The notes beneath the pieces are model-generated. The model saw only the letters and a list, made by a program, of their open reading frames with translations, did not search any database and was not told the origin of the DNA. 12,727 bases of DNA, taken from positions 1-12,727 of the forward strand of contig JAGRHX010000109.1 of the NCBI GenBank assembly GCA_020444775.1, given 5' to 3'. Positions 1 to 7,905 of this stretch are shown here, in pieces. Position numbers and translations under genes: made by a program. This stretch comes from Gammaproteobacteria bacterium. GTDB taxonomy: Bacteria > Pseudomonadota > Gammaproteobacteria > HK1. Numbering within the stretch: position 1 is the first letter of the stretch; each line of letters begins with the position of its first letter.

Positions 1-468
1 CCAGTTGACCAGGGCCGTGGCATCGACCAGCGACGCATCGGGCAGCTCGTGCTGTAGGACCAGGAAGGCCTTGGCGGAGAAGTAGTAGTTCTCCAGCTCC
101 AGGCCAATGCGCTTGTGCCCGTAGCCACGATCGCGAATCATCGCCGCCAACAGCTCCATCGGATGGCATAGTGTCGACTGCACGTAGTGATCGGGATACC
201 AGGCGACCCGGCTGTCGTCCATGTACACGGTGCGCACCGCGCCGTTCGCATCCTGCGATCGCCCCCACCAGATCGGATCCTCGTCATGCAGGACGAGCAC
301 GCCTTGATGGACGTAGAACGACCACCCGTCATAGCCTGTCAGCCAGGCCATGTTCGATGGATCCTCGACGAACAGCAGGTCGATCTCGAGTCTGGCCATC
401 GACGCGCGCACCGCGGCCAGGCGGCGCTGGTATTCGTGAGCGGAGAATAGTGGGGTCGTGGTTGGCAT
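1..468 (-). CDS. doeA: Ectoine hydrolase-like M24 peptidase, N-terminal part (runs off left edge)
   Basis: The frame is open from an ATG at 466-468 to the window edge and gives 156 residues with no stop. It matches the creatinase-type N-terminal domain of the M24 (Xaa-Pro aminopeptidase-like) family, and specifically the ectoine hydrolase DoeA/EutD group. Diagnostic stretches are DPSNMAWLTGYDGWSFYVHQ near residues 36-55, DPIWWGRSQDANGA after it, DHYVQSTLCHPME in the middle, and LELENYYFSAKAF near the end. DoeA enzymes open the ectoine ring to N-acetyl-diaminobutyrate in the cytoplasm, so that this compatible solute can be used as carbon and nitrogen source. The C-terminal pita-bread domain that would carry the catalytic residues lies outside the window, so activity cannot be judged. 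The gene is divergent from the McrBC-like module, with 85 bases between the two starts. Other M24 creatinase-like hydrolases remain possible. Confidence 0.72.
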   Translation of the reverse strand, partial: MPTTTPLFSAHEYQRRLAAVRASMARLEIDLLFVEDPSNMAWLTGYDGWSFYVHQGVLVLHDEDPIWWGRSQDANGAVRTVYMDDSRVAWYPDHYVQSTLCHPMELLAAMIRDRGYGHKRIGLELENYYFSAKAFLVLQHELPDASLVDATALVNW

Positions 469-540
469 GGGTTCGGTCCGTGCCGATGTGTAGAGTGGCG
501 GCTTGCCGAGCAGTGTCACCGACCGGGACAACGGAACACA

Positions 541-547
541 AAAGGAG
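541..547 (+). promoter_or_regulatory. Ribosome binding site fixing the start of the McrB-like gene
   Basis: AAAGGAG lies six bases before the ATG at 554. It decides the start against an in-frame GTG-type start at 503, which has no comparable site. Confidence 0.7.
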
Positions 548-553
548 CCGCTC

Positions 554-2017
554 ATGACCGCGTTCGACAAGCTCATCGCCGGCATGGCGCAAGGCCGGGA
601 CTGGCCGTTGATGGGCGACAGTGAGGCCGTTCGAACGCTGCTCGACGAGGTCTACGATGAACGATGTCACCGCGCACGTCACCATCGCGATGCCTGGCAA
701 CTGCGCGTCAATCTACAAAAGAAGGACGACGCGGCATCCTACGCGGGCTGGATCACGGCCGAGAACCCCAGCGCTGGCCCCTATCAGGGTACCTCGCTCG
801 TATGGTTCCCGGGCGAACAGGGCAGCGTGGCGGTGCTGGTCATCGGCACCGATGGCTTCGGCTCGGACGCGCACATACTCGGTCGCCCCGGACATCGACG
901 CCGGTTGAAAGCCCTCTCGCGCCTGCACGAGGGCAGAACCTGGGTGAAACCGGATCTGCTCGACATCACGACCGAGGTACCGCCCGCGGTCCAGGCCTCG
1001 TGGCCCGACATCTCCGCGGCGCTCAAGTCCTACGCGAGGGTGATCTACGCGGCCACGCCGGTACGCAGCGAGCTGGACGCTGAACGGGTCGCCGACCTGC
1101 TCGATCTGTTCTTCGACGAGCACGGCACGCCGCTGACCGGCAGCGCCCGGGCACGCTGGGAAACACGGACTCGACAGATCGCGGATGCCATCTTTCCGCG
1201 CTGGCACGAGGACGATGTGCTCGATCTGCTGCGGGAACGGCGCTTCGTCGTCCTCGAAGGACCGCCCGGCACGGGAAAGACCCGTCTGGCCTGGAGGCTG
1301 GCCGATCGCGTCGGCGCCGCGACCCGCATCCAGTTCCACCCCGCACGCACCTATGAGGATTTCGTCGTCGGTCTGTTCCCGCGTCCGAGTCCGGGCGGGC
1401 TTGCGTTCGAGGTACGGCCAGGGGATCTGCTGCAAGCCAATCAGGCCGCCGAGCACGGCGAGCACGTGCTCGTCATCGATGAGCTGAACCGTGCCGACCT
1501 CGGACGCGTGCTCGGCGAGTCCATACTATTGTTCGAATCCGGCGACGGTGACCGCTCGGTGCGACTGCCGCATGTGCCGGCGGGCTTCGCCGAGACGCTG
1601 CGGCTGCACCCGGATCTGCGCGTGCTGGCGACACGCAACACCGCCGACCGCTCCATCGCGCGCATGGATATCGCGATCCGCAGGCGCTTCGCATTCGTGG
1701 AGATGTGGCCTGAGCTCGATGCGATTGCCGCGCAGGGCATCGACTTCGCGCAGACGCTGTTCACCGACACGGTGCAGACCTTCGCCGAGTACGCGGACGA
1801 CGAGACCCTGCGCTTGGTCCCAGGGCACGCCTACTTCCTCGATCCGCGCCCCGATCTGGATCCGACCGGTCGCGCCGAGCGCGTTGGGAGACGGCTGCGA
1901 CTGGAGCTGCTCCCGCTACTACGCGACTATCTGGACGAGCGTATGTGTGGCGGCGCCTCCGAGGTCATCTCCGGACTTGCCGACCGCGTCGAGTCGATCC
2001 TTCTGGATCGATCATGA
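554..2017 (+). CDS. mcrB: McrB-like AAA+ NTPase, motor subunit of a type IV restriction system
   Basis: This 487-residue protein is the translocating NTPase of an McrBC-like modification-dependent restriction complex. The AAA+ core starts near residue 230. Walker A is GPPGTGKT at 236-243, followed by the family's HPARTYEDFVVGLFP stretch. Walker B is VLVIDELNRADL, with Asp309 and Glu310. The McrB signature appears as ATRNTADRSI (NTADRS at 362-367), and RRRF at 376-379 is the arginine-finger region. The first 230 residues are not a DNA-binding domain I can name. They contain GPYQGTSLVWFPGEQG, ILGRPGHRRRLKAL and a second block around SYARVIYAATPV, and by position they should recognise the target. 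McrB proteins normally have the variable reader domain here and use GTP. The stop overlaps the next start (ATGA), so motor and nuclease are translationally coupled. The gene is intact. The core assignment is strong, but modified-base specificity is unknown. Confidence 0.88.
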   Translation: MTAFDKLIAGMAQGRDWPLMGDSEAVRTLLDEVYDERCHRARHHRDAWQLRVNLQKKDDAASYAGWITAENPSAGPYQGTSLVWFPGEQGSVAVLVIGTDGFGSDAHILGRPGHRRRLKALSRLHEGRTWVKPDLLDITTEVPPAVQASWPDISAALKSYARVIYAATPVRSELDAERVADLLDLFFDEHGTPLTGSARARWETRTRQIADAIFPRWHEDDVLDLLRERRFVVLEGPPGTGKTRLAWRLADRVGAATRIQFHPARTYEDFVVGLFPRPSPGGLAFEVRPGDLLQANQAAEHGEHVLVIDELNRADLGRVLGESILLFESGDGDRSVRLPHVPAGFAETLRLHPDLRVLATRNTADRSIARMDIAIRRRFAFVEMWPELDAIAAQGIDFAQTLFTDTVQTFAEYADDETLRLVPGHAYFLDPRPDLDPTGRAERVGRRLRLELLPLLRDYLDERMCGGASEVISGLADRVESILLDRS

Positions 2018-3414
2018 CGCGGGGCCGAACCCGACGCGGTCGGGAACGCGCATCACGCGGCCTCTTGGCGCTTCCACGTGGACGACCCCTGGTCAAGGCA
2101 GTCGATCACGGTCCGGCGGTCCGCTTCGATCCGGCAACGATCGGTGCGTCTGGAGACCGCTGGGTCGAGCCATTCCTGGCCGCCAACGACGCCCACCTGC
2201 GGCGCCTGGGCGTGACCACCAACGTTGCAACGCGTAACGGCCTGTCCCTCTGGCTACTGCCCGGGCCGCGTATCGGCGCCGTGCCGCTGCTCTCACCGTC
2301 GACGCGACGGGTCGCAGCCGGCCTGCTGGTGTCACCCCGATTCAGATGGAGCGCGCTCGGCGCGGTGCTCGGCGACATCGGTTTTGCCGCGGAGCCGTCG
2401 GTCGGCGGCGCGCCGCTGGTGCCCGGCTCGGCCCGGGAGGTTCCGGCATGGCTGCTGGCCGCGCCGGTGATCCGCCGACTCGAGGCCTTCCTCGCCCATC
2501 GCAAGCGAGGCTTCAGCGAGCGCATGGAGGTGCGCCAGAGCCCACGCGGTCGAGTGGACTGGGCACGTTGGACAAGCGCACACGTGCCGACCGGACGCTG
2601 GACCAGCCTGCCCTGTCACTTTCCCGAGCCCGATGACGATCCCCATCTGCTGGCCGCGGTGCGCTGGACACTCGAACGGCTGGACGACGAGCTCGCCATT
2701 TTTGAGCAGGCCATCGCGGCACGCATGCTTCGCCAACGCGTGGCCGCGCTTCGTGCAGGTGTGGGACCTGGCAGCACACGTCGACCCTCGCCGGATCTGC
2801 GGGTCCTCGGTTCCGACTGGCTGACCGAGGCCACTCAAGCCATGGGCTGGGTGGCGGAGGAGCGCGGCCTCGGCGGCGCGCGCGTGCTCGACGGCATGAG
2901 CTGGGATCTGCCCATCGACGAGATCTGGGAGGCCTGGGTCGATGCCTTCGTCGCCGAGCTTGCCCCGCGCTGTGGTCTCACCGCGATACGCCGAGGACAC
3001 ACGAGCCGTCACCTGAACTGGTCGACACCGATGCGCTCCATGCGGATGCTGGTCCCGGACAGCGGCCTGCGTGGCACCGACCGATTGGTGTGGATAGATG
3101 CCAAGTACAAGGCACACCTGCAGCTCATCGGCCGCAAGGGTTGGGCTGGTCTGGACGAGAGCATCCGCGATGCGCACCGCGCCGATCTGCACCAGGCGCT
3201 CGCGTACGCGGCGCTGGACGAGGTCGAACGGGTGGACTCGATACTGGTATATCCCGAGCTCGCGCCCGAGGACCGCAGCCGCCCAGCGATTGCAACGCTC
3301 GCCGCGGGTCGCCGGCGTGTACGCCTGCTGCTACTCGGCCTACCGTTCGGCTTTCAGTCCCCGGCGCACCGCGAGCAATCGATCAGCCGTTGGCGAGCGA
3401 TACTGGCCGCATGA
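2014..3414 (+). CDS. mcrC: McrC-like PD-(D/E)xK endonuclease subunit
   Basis: The start is placed at the ATG of the ATGA overlap with the upstream McrB-like gene, giving 466 residues. A longer frame from 1945 lies inside mcrB and has no support. The protein is the nuclease partner of the AAA+ motor. Its C-terminal third carries a PD-(D/E)xK core: Asp349 in the VPDSGL strand, then WIDAKYK with Asp362 and Lys364. A helix ADLHQALAYA follows, with Gln394 and Tyr398 as the QxxxY motif of McrC and RecB-like nucleases. The N-terminal region has typical McrC-like stretches: a beta-rich start, PRIGAVPLLSP, LLVSPRFRWSALG, and SPRGRVDWARW. This is the part that docks on the McrB hexamer in the family. 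All catalytic residues are present, so the pair looks functional. McrC of E. coli is shorter, near 350 residues, so this is a large variant. No terminator was recognised after it. Confidence 0.85.
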   Translation: MTRGRTRRGRERASRGLLALPRGRPLVKAVDHGPAVRFDPATIGASGDRWVEPFLAANDAHLRRLGVTTNVATRNGLSLWLLPGPRIGAVPLLSPSTRRVAAGLLVSPRFRWSALGAVLGDIGFAAEPSVGGAPLVPGSAREVPAWLLAAPVIRRLEAFLAHRKRGFSERMEVRQSPRGRVDWARWTSAHVPTGRWTSLPCHFPEPDDDPHLLAAVRWTLERLDDELAIFEQAIAARMLRQRVAALRAGVGPGSTRRPSPDLRVLGSDWLTEATQAMGWVAEERGLGGARVLDGMSWDLPIDEIWEAWVDAFVAELAPRCGLTAIRRGHTSRHLNWSTPMRSMRMLVPDSGLRGTDRLVWIDAKYKAHLQLIGRKGWAGLDESIRDAHRADLHQALAYAALDEVERVDSILVYPELAPEDRSRPAIATLAAGRRRVRLLLLGLPFGFQSPAHREQSISRWRAILAA

Positions 3415-3569
3415 GAGACCGTCCGTAGGCGTGCGGGGCGTCGCTCGCGATGAGATCACGCCGTCGCTGCAAGCGGGGCCGGGTTGACCGCGCCAGCCGC
3501 TTCGGTCATAAGCGGTGATGAAACGCGGGTCACATCGACCTTTCGCTCGAAAGCCACTCGCCTCAACCC

Positions 3570-3575
3570 GAGGAG
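3570..3575 (+). promoter_or_regulatory. Ribosome binding site of the alpha/beta hydrolase
   Basis: GAGGAG lies six bases before the ATG at 3582 and supports that start. The 167 bases between mcrC and this gene hold no other recognisable gene. Confidence 0.65.
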
Positions 3576-3581
3576 CACAGC

Positions 3582-4331
3582 ATGCCGCACTACCAACATG
3601 GCGATGTACGAATTCGCTACGAGGAGACAGGCTCAGGCTTTCCTCTGCTCGTCACCCCCGGCGGCGGTCTCAACTCGCGGGTCAGCAACTGGCCGAACGC
3701 GGTGTTCAACGCGATGGAGGTCTTCAAGAACGACTTTCGCTGCATCACCATGGACCAGCGCAACGCGAACGGCGGCGAGAGCACGGGGCCGCTTGCCATC
3801 GATGATCCCTGGGGCGGCTTTGCCGACGATCAGCTGGGCCTCATGGATCACTTGAGTATCGACAGGTTCGCCTACATGGGCTACTGCATCGGCGGCTGCT
3901 TCGCCGGCAAGCTGCTCGAGCGCGCACCGGATCGCGTGGTGGCCGCGGTGTTCTGCCAGACCGTCGGCCACCGGCCCGAGGACCCGGACGTCATGCACCG
4001 CTCGGGCAAGAACGTCTGGGCGCCGGAGCTGCTCAGCCAGCGCCCGGACCTGAACGAGGCCATGATCGACCAGTACCTGCACAACCTGTACCGGGCGAAT
4101 CCGGATTTCCTGTACAGCGTGTCGCGTGACTTCATGCGCAGCTGCAAGACGCCGATCCTGGTGCTGCCCGACGACACCGCATCGCACCCGCACCAGAGCT
4201 CGGTCGACGTCGCCTCACTGGCGCCGAACGCCGAGATCACGGTGTTTCCGTGGGTCGAGCCGCCGGAGCTGAAGTCACGCACGATCGATCGCGTGCGTGG
4301 GTTTTTGAAGAGGCACACGCAGGGGCGGTGA
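3582..4331 (+). CDS. Alpha/beta hydrolase with a cysteine nucleophile elbow
   Basis: The gene encodes a 249-residue cytoplasmic protein with the alpha/beta hydrolase fold and no signal peptide. The N-terminal strand-turn TPGGGLNSR (about 25-33) supplies the oxyanion region. FRCITMDQRNANGGES (52-67) is the conserved strand with the DxRG-like turn. The nucleophile elbow is MGYCIGGC, placing Cys102 where serine is usual, as in dienelactone hydrolases. The acid is probably Asp197 or Asp198 in VLPDDTASHPHQSS. No histidine appears at the usual C-terminal place, where the chain reads FPWVEPPELKSR, so His202 or His204 may substitute or the triad may be incomplete. Such enzymes open lactones and esters. 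It faces a Baeyer-Villiger monooxygenase pseudogene that would make such products, so a shared pathway is a reasonable inference. The gene is intact, but its substrate is unknown. Confidence 0.8.
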   Translation: MPHYQHGDVRIRYEETGSGFPLLVTPGGGLNSRVSNWPNAVFNAMEVFKNDFRCITMDQRNANGGESTGPLAIDDPWGGFADDQLGLMDHLSIDRFAYMGYCIGGCFAGKLLERAPDRVVAAVFCQTVGHRPEDPDVMHRSGKNVWAPELLSQRPDLNEAMIDQYLHNLYRANPDFLYSVSRDFMRSCKTPILVLPDDTASHPHQSSVDVASLAPNAEITVFPWVEPPELKSRTIDRVRGFLKRHTQGR

Positions 4332-4640
4332 AGGCAAGGGCCGCAGCATCCGCCGGACCGCTCGTATGAACGCGAGAGAGGGCGCGGCAATCGGGTCGTA
4401 GTCCAAAGTGGAGTCGAAGCGTTGCCGACGGTGAAGAAACGGCGCTCAAAGGGAACCGACCTCGGCCGACCAGTCAAGGGCCTCAAAACCTGGCCCCGTA
4501 GAGCCGAGGCCGCTTGCGCTCTTCGGTAATGCATTGATTGCAGGCGCGGATGACAAGGGTAGCCAGCACGGGGGCGATACTTATTTGCGCACCCTGCTTT
4601 TCCACGGCGCGCGATACGTCCCGTAACTCAACAATGCTCG
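4332..4640. other. Spacer between convergent genes, no gene recognised
   Basis: This stretch of 309 bases lies between the ends of the alpha/beta hydrolase and the Baeyer-Villiger monooxygenase remnant. Short open stretches exist on both strands. One on the minus strand (about 4483-4640) reads through the monooxygenase in another frame, and none resembles a family I know. I see no clear inverted repeat with a T-run, so no terminator is called. It may hold further gene debris too decayed to name. Confidence 0.4.
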
Positions 4641-6251
4641 TCAGCGGAATGCCAGCTCCTTGTATCCGCCCGCGACAACCTTCTCCGCCAGTTCGCGGTA
4701 GCGCACGGCGCCGCCATAGTAGCCAAGCACTCGGATGGTCTGGCGGCCGGGGACATTGGCGTTCACTCCGGTCTGCCAGCTCGGGATCTTGCCGGCCAGA
4801 CGGCCGGCGTTGGCTTCCTTGACCTGGGCCAGCCACTTCTCCGCCTCTTCCGGACGAGCCTCAACCCGTCTGTAGCCTTTCTCCCACATGTAGCGAACGA
4901 GATCCGCATTGAAGTCGACGATCTTCTCGATATGGCGCGGGATATTGCCGCGCGAGGTGTGCGGGCCCAACACCATCAACAGGTTTGGGAAACCATCGTT
5001 GAGTACGCCGAGAAAGGTTTTCGGTAGGTCGTCCTTCCAGTCGTCTTTGAGCCGCCTGCCTCCAGGCCCGCGGATATCGATGCGGTCATAACCCCCGGTC
5101 ACGCCATCAAAGCCAGTGGCGTAGACCAGGATGTCGAGTTCGTGCTCTTGCGCCGTCGTCCGCACACCCTTGGAGGTGATTCGTTCGATCGGTGTCTCAT
5201 TCACGTCGACAAGCCGAACATTCGGACGGTTGTAGGCTTCGAAATAACCGCTCTCTAGCGGCAGCCGTCGGAGGCCGAAGCCGTGGTTTTTCGGGATCAG
5301 CTTCTCGGCGATCGCCGGATCGTTGACCCGCTCGCGGATCTTGCGGCTCATGAACTCGGTGGCGAGCGCATTGGCGCGTTCGTCGGTCAAGATGTCACGG
5401 TAGTTTCCGATCCAGATACCGAAGCCAGGTTCGGAATAGAGTTGTTCCCAGAAAGCCTCTCGCTCTTGCGGTGTGGCATCGAGCGCGCTGCGCGGGTTGG
5501 GAGTGTGGATGAAGCAGCCAGCCGTCTCCCAGCAGCGCGCGTACATCTCGTCGTATCGCGCCTTGATGTCCTTTTACTCGTCAGGGGTGATGCGCGAATT
5601 ATGCAACGGCGCCGCCCAGTTGGGATGGCGCTGGAACACGGTTAGATGCTCGGCTGTCTTGGCGATCTCCGGGATCGCCTGGATCGCCGTGGCACCCGTG
5701 CCGATGACACCCACCCGCTTGCCCTCGAACGGTACAGGTTCGTGCGGCCAGCGAGCGGTGTGGAAGGCTTGGCCCTCGAAATCATCTCGCCCGGGAATGT
5801 TCGGAAGTGTAGGGGCGGAAAGGACGCCGAGACAGGTGATGAGGAGCGTGCCGCGCGCCTGGCTACCGTCTTCGAAAGTAACGGTCCAGTGATCCGCCGC
5901 GTCGTCGAATTCGGCGGCGGTCACCCGGGCGTCAAAGGTCATGTCGCGGCGCAAGTCATGCTTGTCGGCGACAAGATTGAGATACTCGAGCGTATCGGGC
6001 TGTGCCGAGAAATGCTCCTTCCAATCCCATTCCTGCAGCAGGTCCTTGTCGAAGAAATAGCCGTAGGACCAGCTCTCGGAATCGAACCGAGCACCCGGAT
6101 AGCGGCACCAATACCAGGTACCGCCCACATCCGAGCCGGCCTCGAACACGCGAAAGGATAGACCGAGCTCACGTAGGCGATAGGTGACGTACATGCCGGA
6201 AATGCCGCCGCCGATAACTACTGCATCGTATGTCGGGATGCTCTGGCTCAT
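4641..6251 (-). pseudogene. Flavin-dependent Baeyer-Villiger monooxygenase split by an in-frame TAA
   Basis: Read from the ATG at 6251, the frame gives 225 residues and then TAA at 5574-5576. It stays open in the same frame to TGA at 4641-4643, so the full gene would be 536 residues, the usual length for type I Baeyer-Villiger monooxygenases. The FAD Rossmann motif is GGGISG (14-19), followed by GGTWYWCRYPGARFDSES. The family fingerprint FEGQAFHTARWP (158-169) fits FxGxxxHxxxWP. A second, NADPH-type Rossmann motif GVIGTGATA follows at 181-189, and the ATGFD motif lies in the part after the stop. These enzymes insert oxygen next to a ketone, giving esters or lactones. GGAG at 6258-6261, six bases upstream, supports the start. 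Everything except the one codon looks well preserved, so the lesion is recent, or a sequencing error, or it leaves a short FAD-domain protein. The substrate is unknown. Confidence 0.85.
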
Positions 6252-6466
6252 TTCGCGCTCCGACCTCGCCCACGTGCCATATCCTGCTGGACAGATAATC
6301 CGAATTCAGACGATCCGCTGCTGTTCAAAATCAGTACCCCCAAAATTCTCGGCGATCTCTGACACGGTTTCGCAGTTGCCAGACACAGCCACGCCGGCTC
6401 GGTTCTGAGGCTTTGCTCGCTATCGGCAGTCGATAATACACGTAAACCTTTTTGCCAAAGCAGAAA
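6252..6466. other. AT-richer spacer of unknown origin
   Basis: Upstream of the monooxygenase start the sequence becomes clearly poorer in GC (25 of 60 bases at 6421-6480). It begins exactly where homology to the FAD dehydrogenase remnant stops, near 6467. No coding family was recognised on either strand. It presumably contains the former promoter of the monooxygenase, but no convincing -35/-10 pair was chosen. It could be the edge of a lost mobile element. Confidence 0.4.
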
Positions 6467-7050
6467 GGAACATAGCTGTGGAGCGAACCAAGCTCGCCGG
6501 CGCTGTACCAACGCGCTATCGGGCTGCCATCTGGCGGCACAATCTGGGCCTTCTCGTTGCGCCTCGGTCTCCCTTGGGTATTGAGCCTGCTCGGCGCGAT
6601 TGCCCGCGCTCCACCGATAGCGCTCGACCACCGGATTTCAGCCGTGGCGCGGGTCCGCGTCATACAATGGTCCGGCGTCTAGCAAGCGTTGGTCGAAGAT
6701 CAAGCACATCCAACAAGGGGTAGCGAGTCGCTGCCATTTGCCGCTGCCTGGCACCATGCCATGCCGGGTGGAGTGCTTCTCATCGGCGAAACACCGTCCG
6801 TCTGGACCGACCACGATCATGCCGCCCGGCATCTGATCGCTGAGATGCAGTGCCTGCATAGGAAAGTGCACGGGTATGCCGCGACCTTGAGCCCGAGCGA
6901 CGGGCCGGCAAGGTTGTTCATGTGCCACAGATCGGCGCCAAGGCTCATCGCCATCTTGATGCCATCGCCCTCGTTGTACGCGCTACCTGAGGTGTAGCAG
7001 CACGGCAGGCCAGGCAGATAGTCGCGGACCTTCTGTATCCTTGCCGAGAC
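6467..7050 (-). pseudogene. FAD-binding dehydrogenase (FAD_binding_2 type) remnant with several lesions
   Basis: Three pieces in two frames resemble the FAD-binding_2 family that includes ketosteroid dehydrogenases and fumarate-reductase-like oxidoreductases. The first runs from about 7029 and reads VRDYLPGLPCCYTSGSAYN, then GDGIKMAMSLGADLWHMNN. Near 6870 the frame shifts by one. The second piece reads HFPMQALHLSDQMPGGMIVV, then CLIFDQRLLDAGPLYDADPR, and is stopped by TGA at 6638-6640 where the family, from memory, has Trp. It then continues as VERYRWSAGNRAEQA. Near 6585 the sequence jumps, in the first frame, to LNTQGRPRRNEKAQIVPPDG and RWYSAGELGSLHSYV. That is the conserved C-terminal flavin-binding block, and roughly 80-90 family residues are missing before it. 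The N-terminal Rossmann region and the extreme C terminus are gone. The gene cannot be functional. Lesion positions come from reading frames by eye and from remembered homologues. Confidence 0.75.
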
Positions 7051-7119
7051 ACGGCCGGCGGCGCCTGGTCCGTGAACGCAGGCGCAGTCAGCTAGTCGGA
7101 CCGTCCGGTGCTCTGGAAA

Positions 7120-7752
7120 TCAGAGCCGCCTGAAGAAAGTATGGTGGCGGCTGGTGGTGTGCGGACGGATTTTCGTTGCCCAGTCGCCGTAGTCGCCAGC
7201 GTCCTGCCATTCTTTCGTGTCGATCGTTGCCGGCGAGTCGATTTCGTAGATCACCATGTACTTCTGCATACGGCTGTCGTTCGATCTTTCCAGCCGGTAG
7301 CGGGTGCCACCACGGCACACCTGTGAAAGCAGCGGCGCATGCTCGGCATCATAGATTCGGTTGAACTCCGCCTCGTGCTGCGCCGGAATGTCCATCTGCA
7401 CCACGTACACGAATGGGGCGACGGCGTCACGCCCCTGCCCGACCTTTAGAATCTCTTCAAAGAAGCTGTGATGACGACTGGTGGTGTGCGGGCGCATCTT
7501 CGTTGCCCAATCGCCCCAGGCGCTGGCCTCGCGCCATGCCACGCTGTCGACCACATCGGGCGCGTCGATCTCATAGATCGCAAGGTATTTTTGCATGCGC
7601 GTATCGTTCGATTGCTCCAGACGATAGCGTGTCGCTCGCCGCACGCCCGGCACCTTCGACAGCATCGGCACGTGCTCGGTGTCGTAGATGCGGTTCAATT
7701 CAGCGTCAAGCGCGTCCGGAACGTCCATCTGCACGAAATAGATGTACGACAT
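7120..7752 (-). CDS. Tandem-duplicated small alpha+beta (EthD/Dabb-like) protein
   Basis: This intact protein of 210 residues consists of two similar halves, about 1-100 and 113-210, joined by a linker ILKVGQGRDAVAP. Both halves carry QMD near the start, the run NRIYD.EH.P.LS.V, then TRYRLE.SND.RMQKY, IYEID.P, and GDWATK.RPHTTSRHH.FF. Copies align at an offset of 111 residues, then 109, because the second has lost two residues before TRYRL. The size, the single-strand start with QMD and the Arg/His-rich end suggest a ferredoxin-like dimeric alpha+beta barrel of the EthD/Dabb type. Those often sit beside oxygenases and dehydrogenases of aromatic or steroid catabolism. A fused repeat would make an internal pseudo-dimer. 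The start is the ATG at 7752; an in-frame TTG six bases upstream is less likely. It lies between two pseudogenes of that kind. Function is unknown. Confidence 0.7.
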   Translation of the reverse strand: MSYIYFVQMDVPDALDAELNRIYDTEHVPMLSKVPGVRRATRYRLEQSNDTRMQKYLAIYEIDAPDVVDSVAWREASAWGDWATKMRPHTTSRHHSFFEEILKVGQGRDAVAPFVYVVQMDIPAQHEAEFNRIYDAEHAPLLSQVCRGGTRYRLERSNDSRMQKYMVIYEIDSPATIDTKEWQDAGDYGDWATKIRPHTTSRHHTFFRRL

Positions 7753-7905
7753 CGCCAATCCCCAGCATGAGTTCTATTGGTGGGCCCCGGTTCCCGATAT
7801 TCTCACACGCAAACGTCTTGCAGACCGCCTCTCCAGGCTCTGTTTTCCTATCCACGCAAGCCCTGACCATCAAGGTTCGAGCGGCCGTCGACCAGGGCGT
7901 TCTCC

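Noticed and set aside
713..1465. A 250-codon minus-strand frame inside mcrB
   Set aside because: It is antisense to the conserved AAA+ core and has no recognisable domain.
2332..3192. A 286-codon minus-strand frame inside mcrC
   Set aside because: It is antisense to the catalytic region of the nuclease gene, whose motifs are all in the plus frame.
3881..4534. A 217-codon minus-strand frame overlapping the hydrolase end and the following spacer
   Set aside because: It is mostly antisense to the intact hydrolase, and its remaining part in the spacer resembles nothing I know.
5574..5576. Programmed readthrough or amino-acid recoding at the TAA of the monooxygenase
   Set aside because: TAA is the codon least used for recoding and no stem-loop or special context is apparent. 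Decay is simpler given the broken neighbours.
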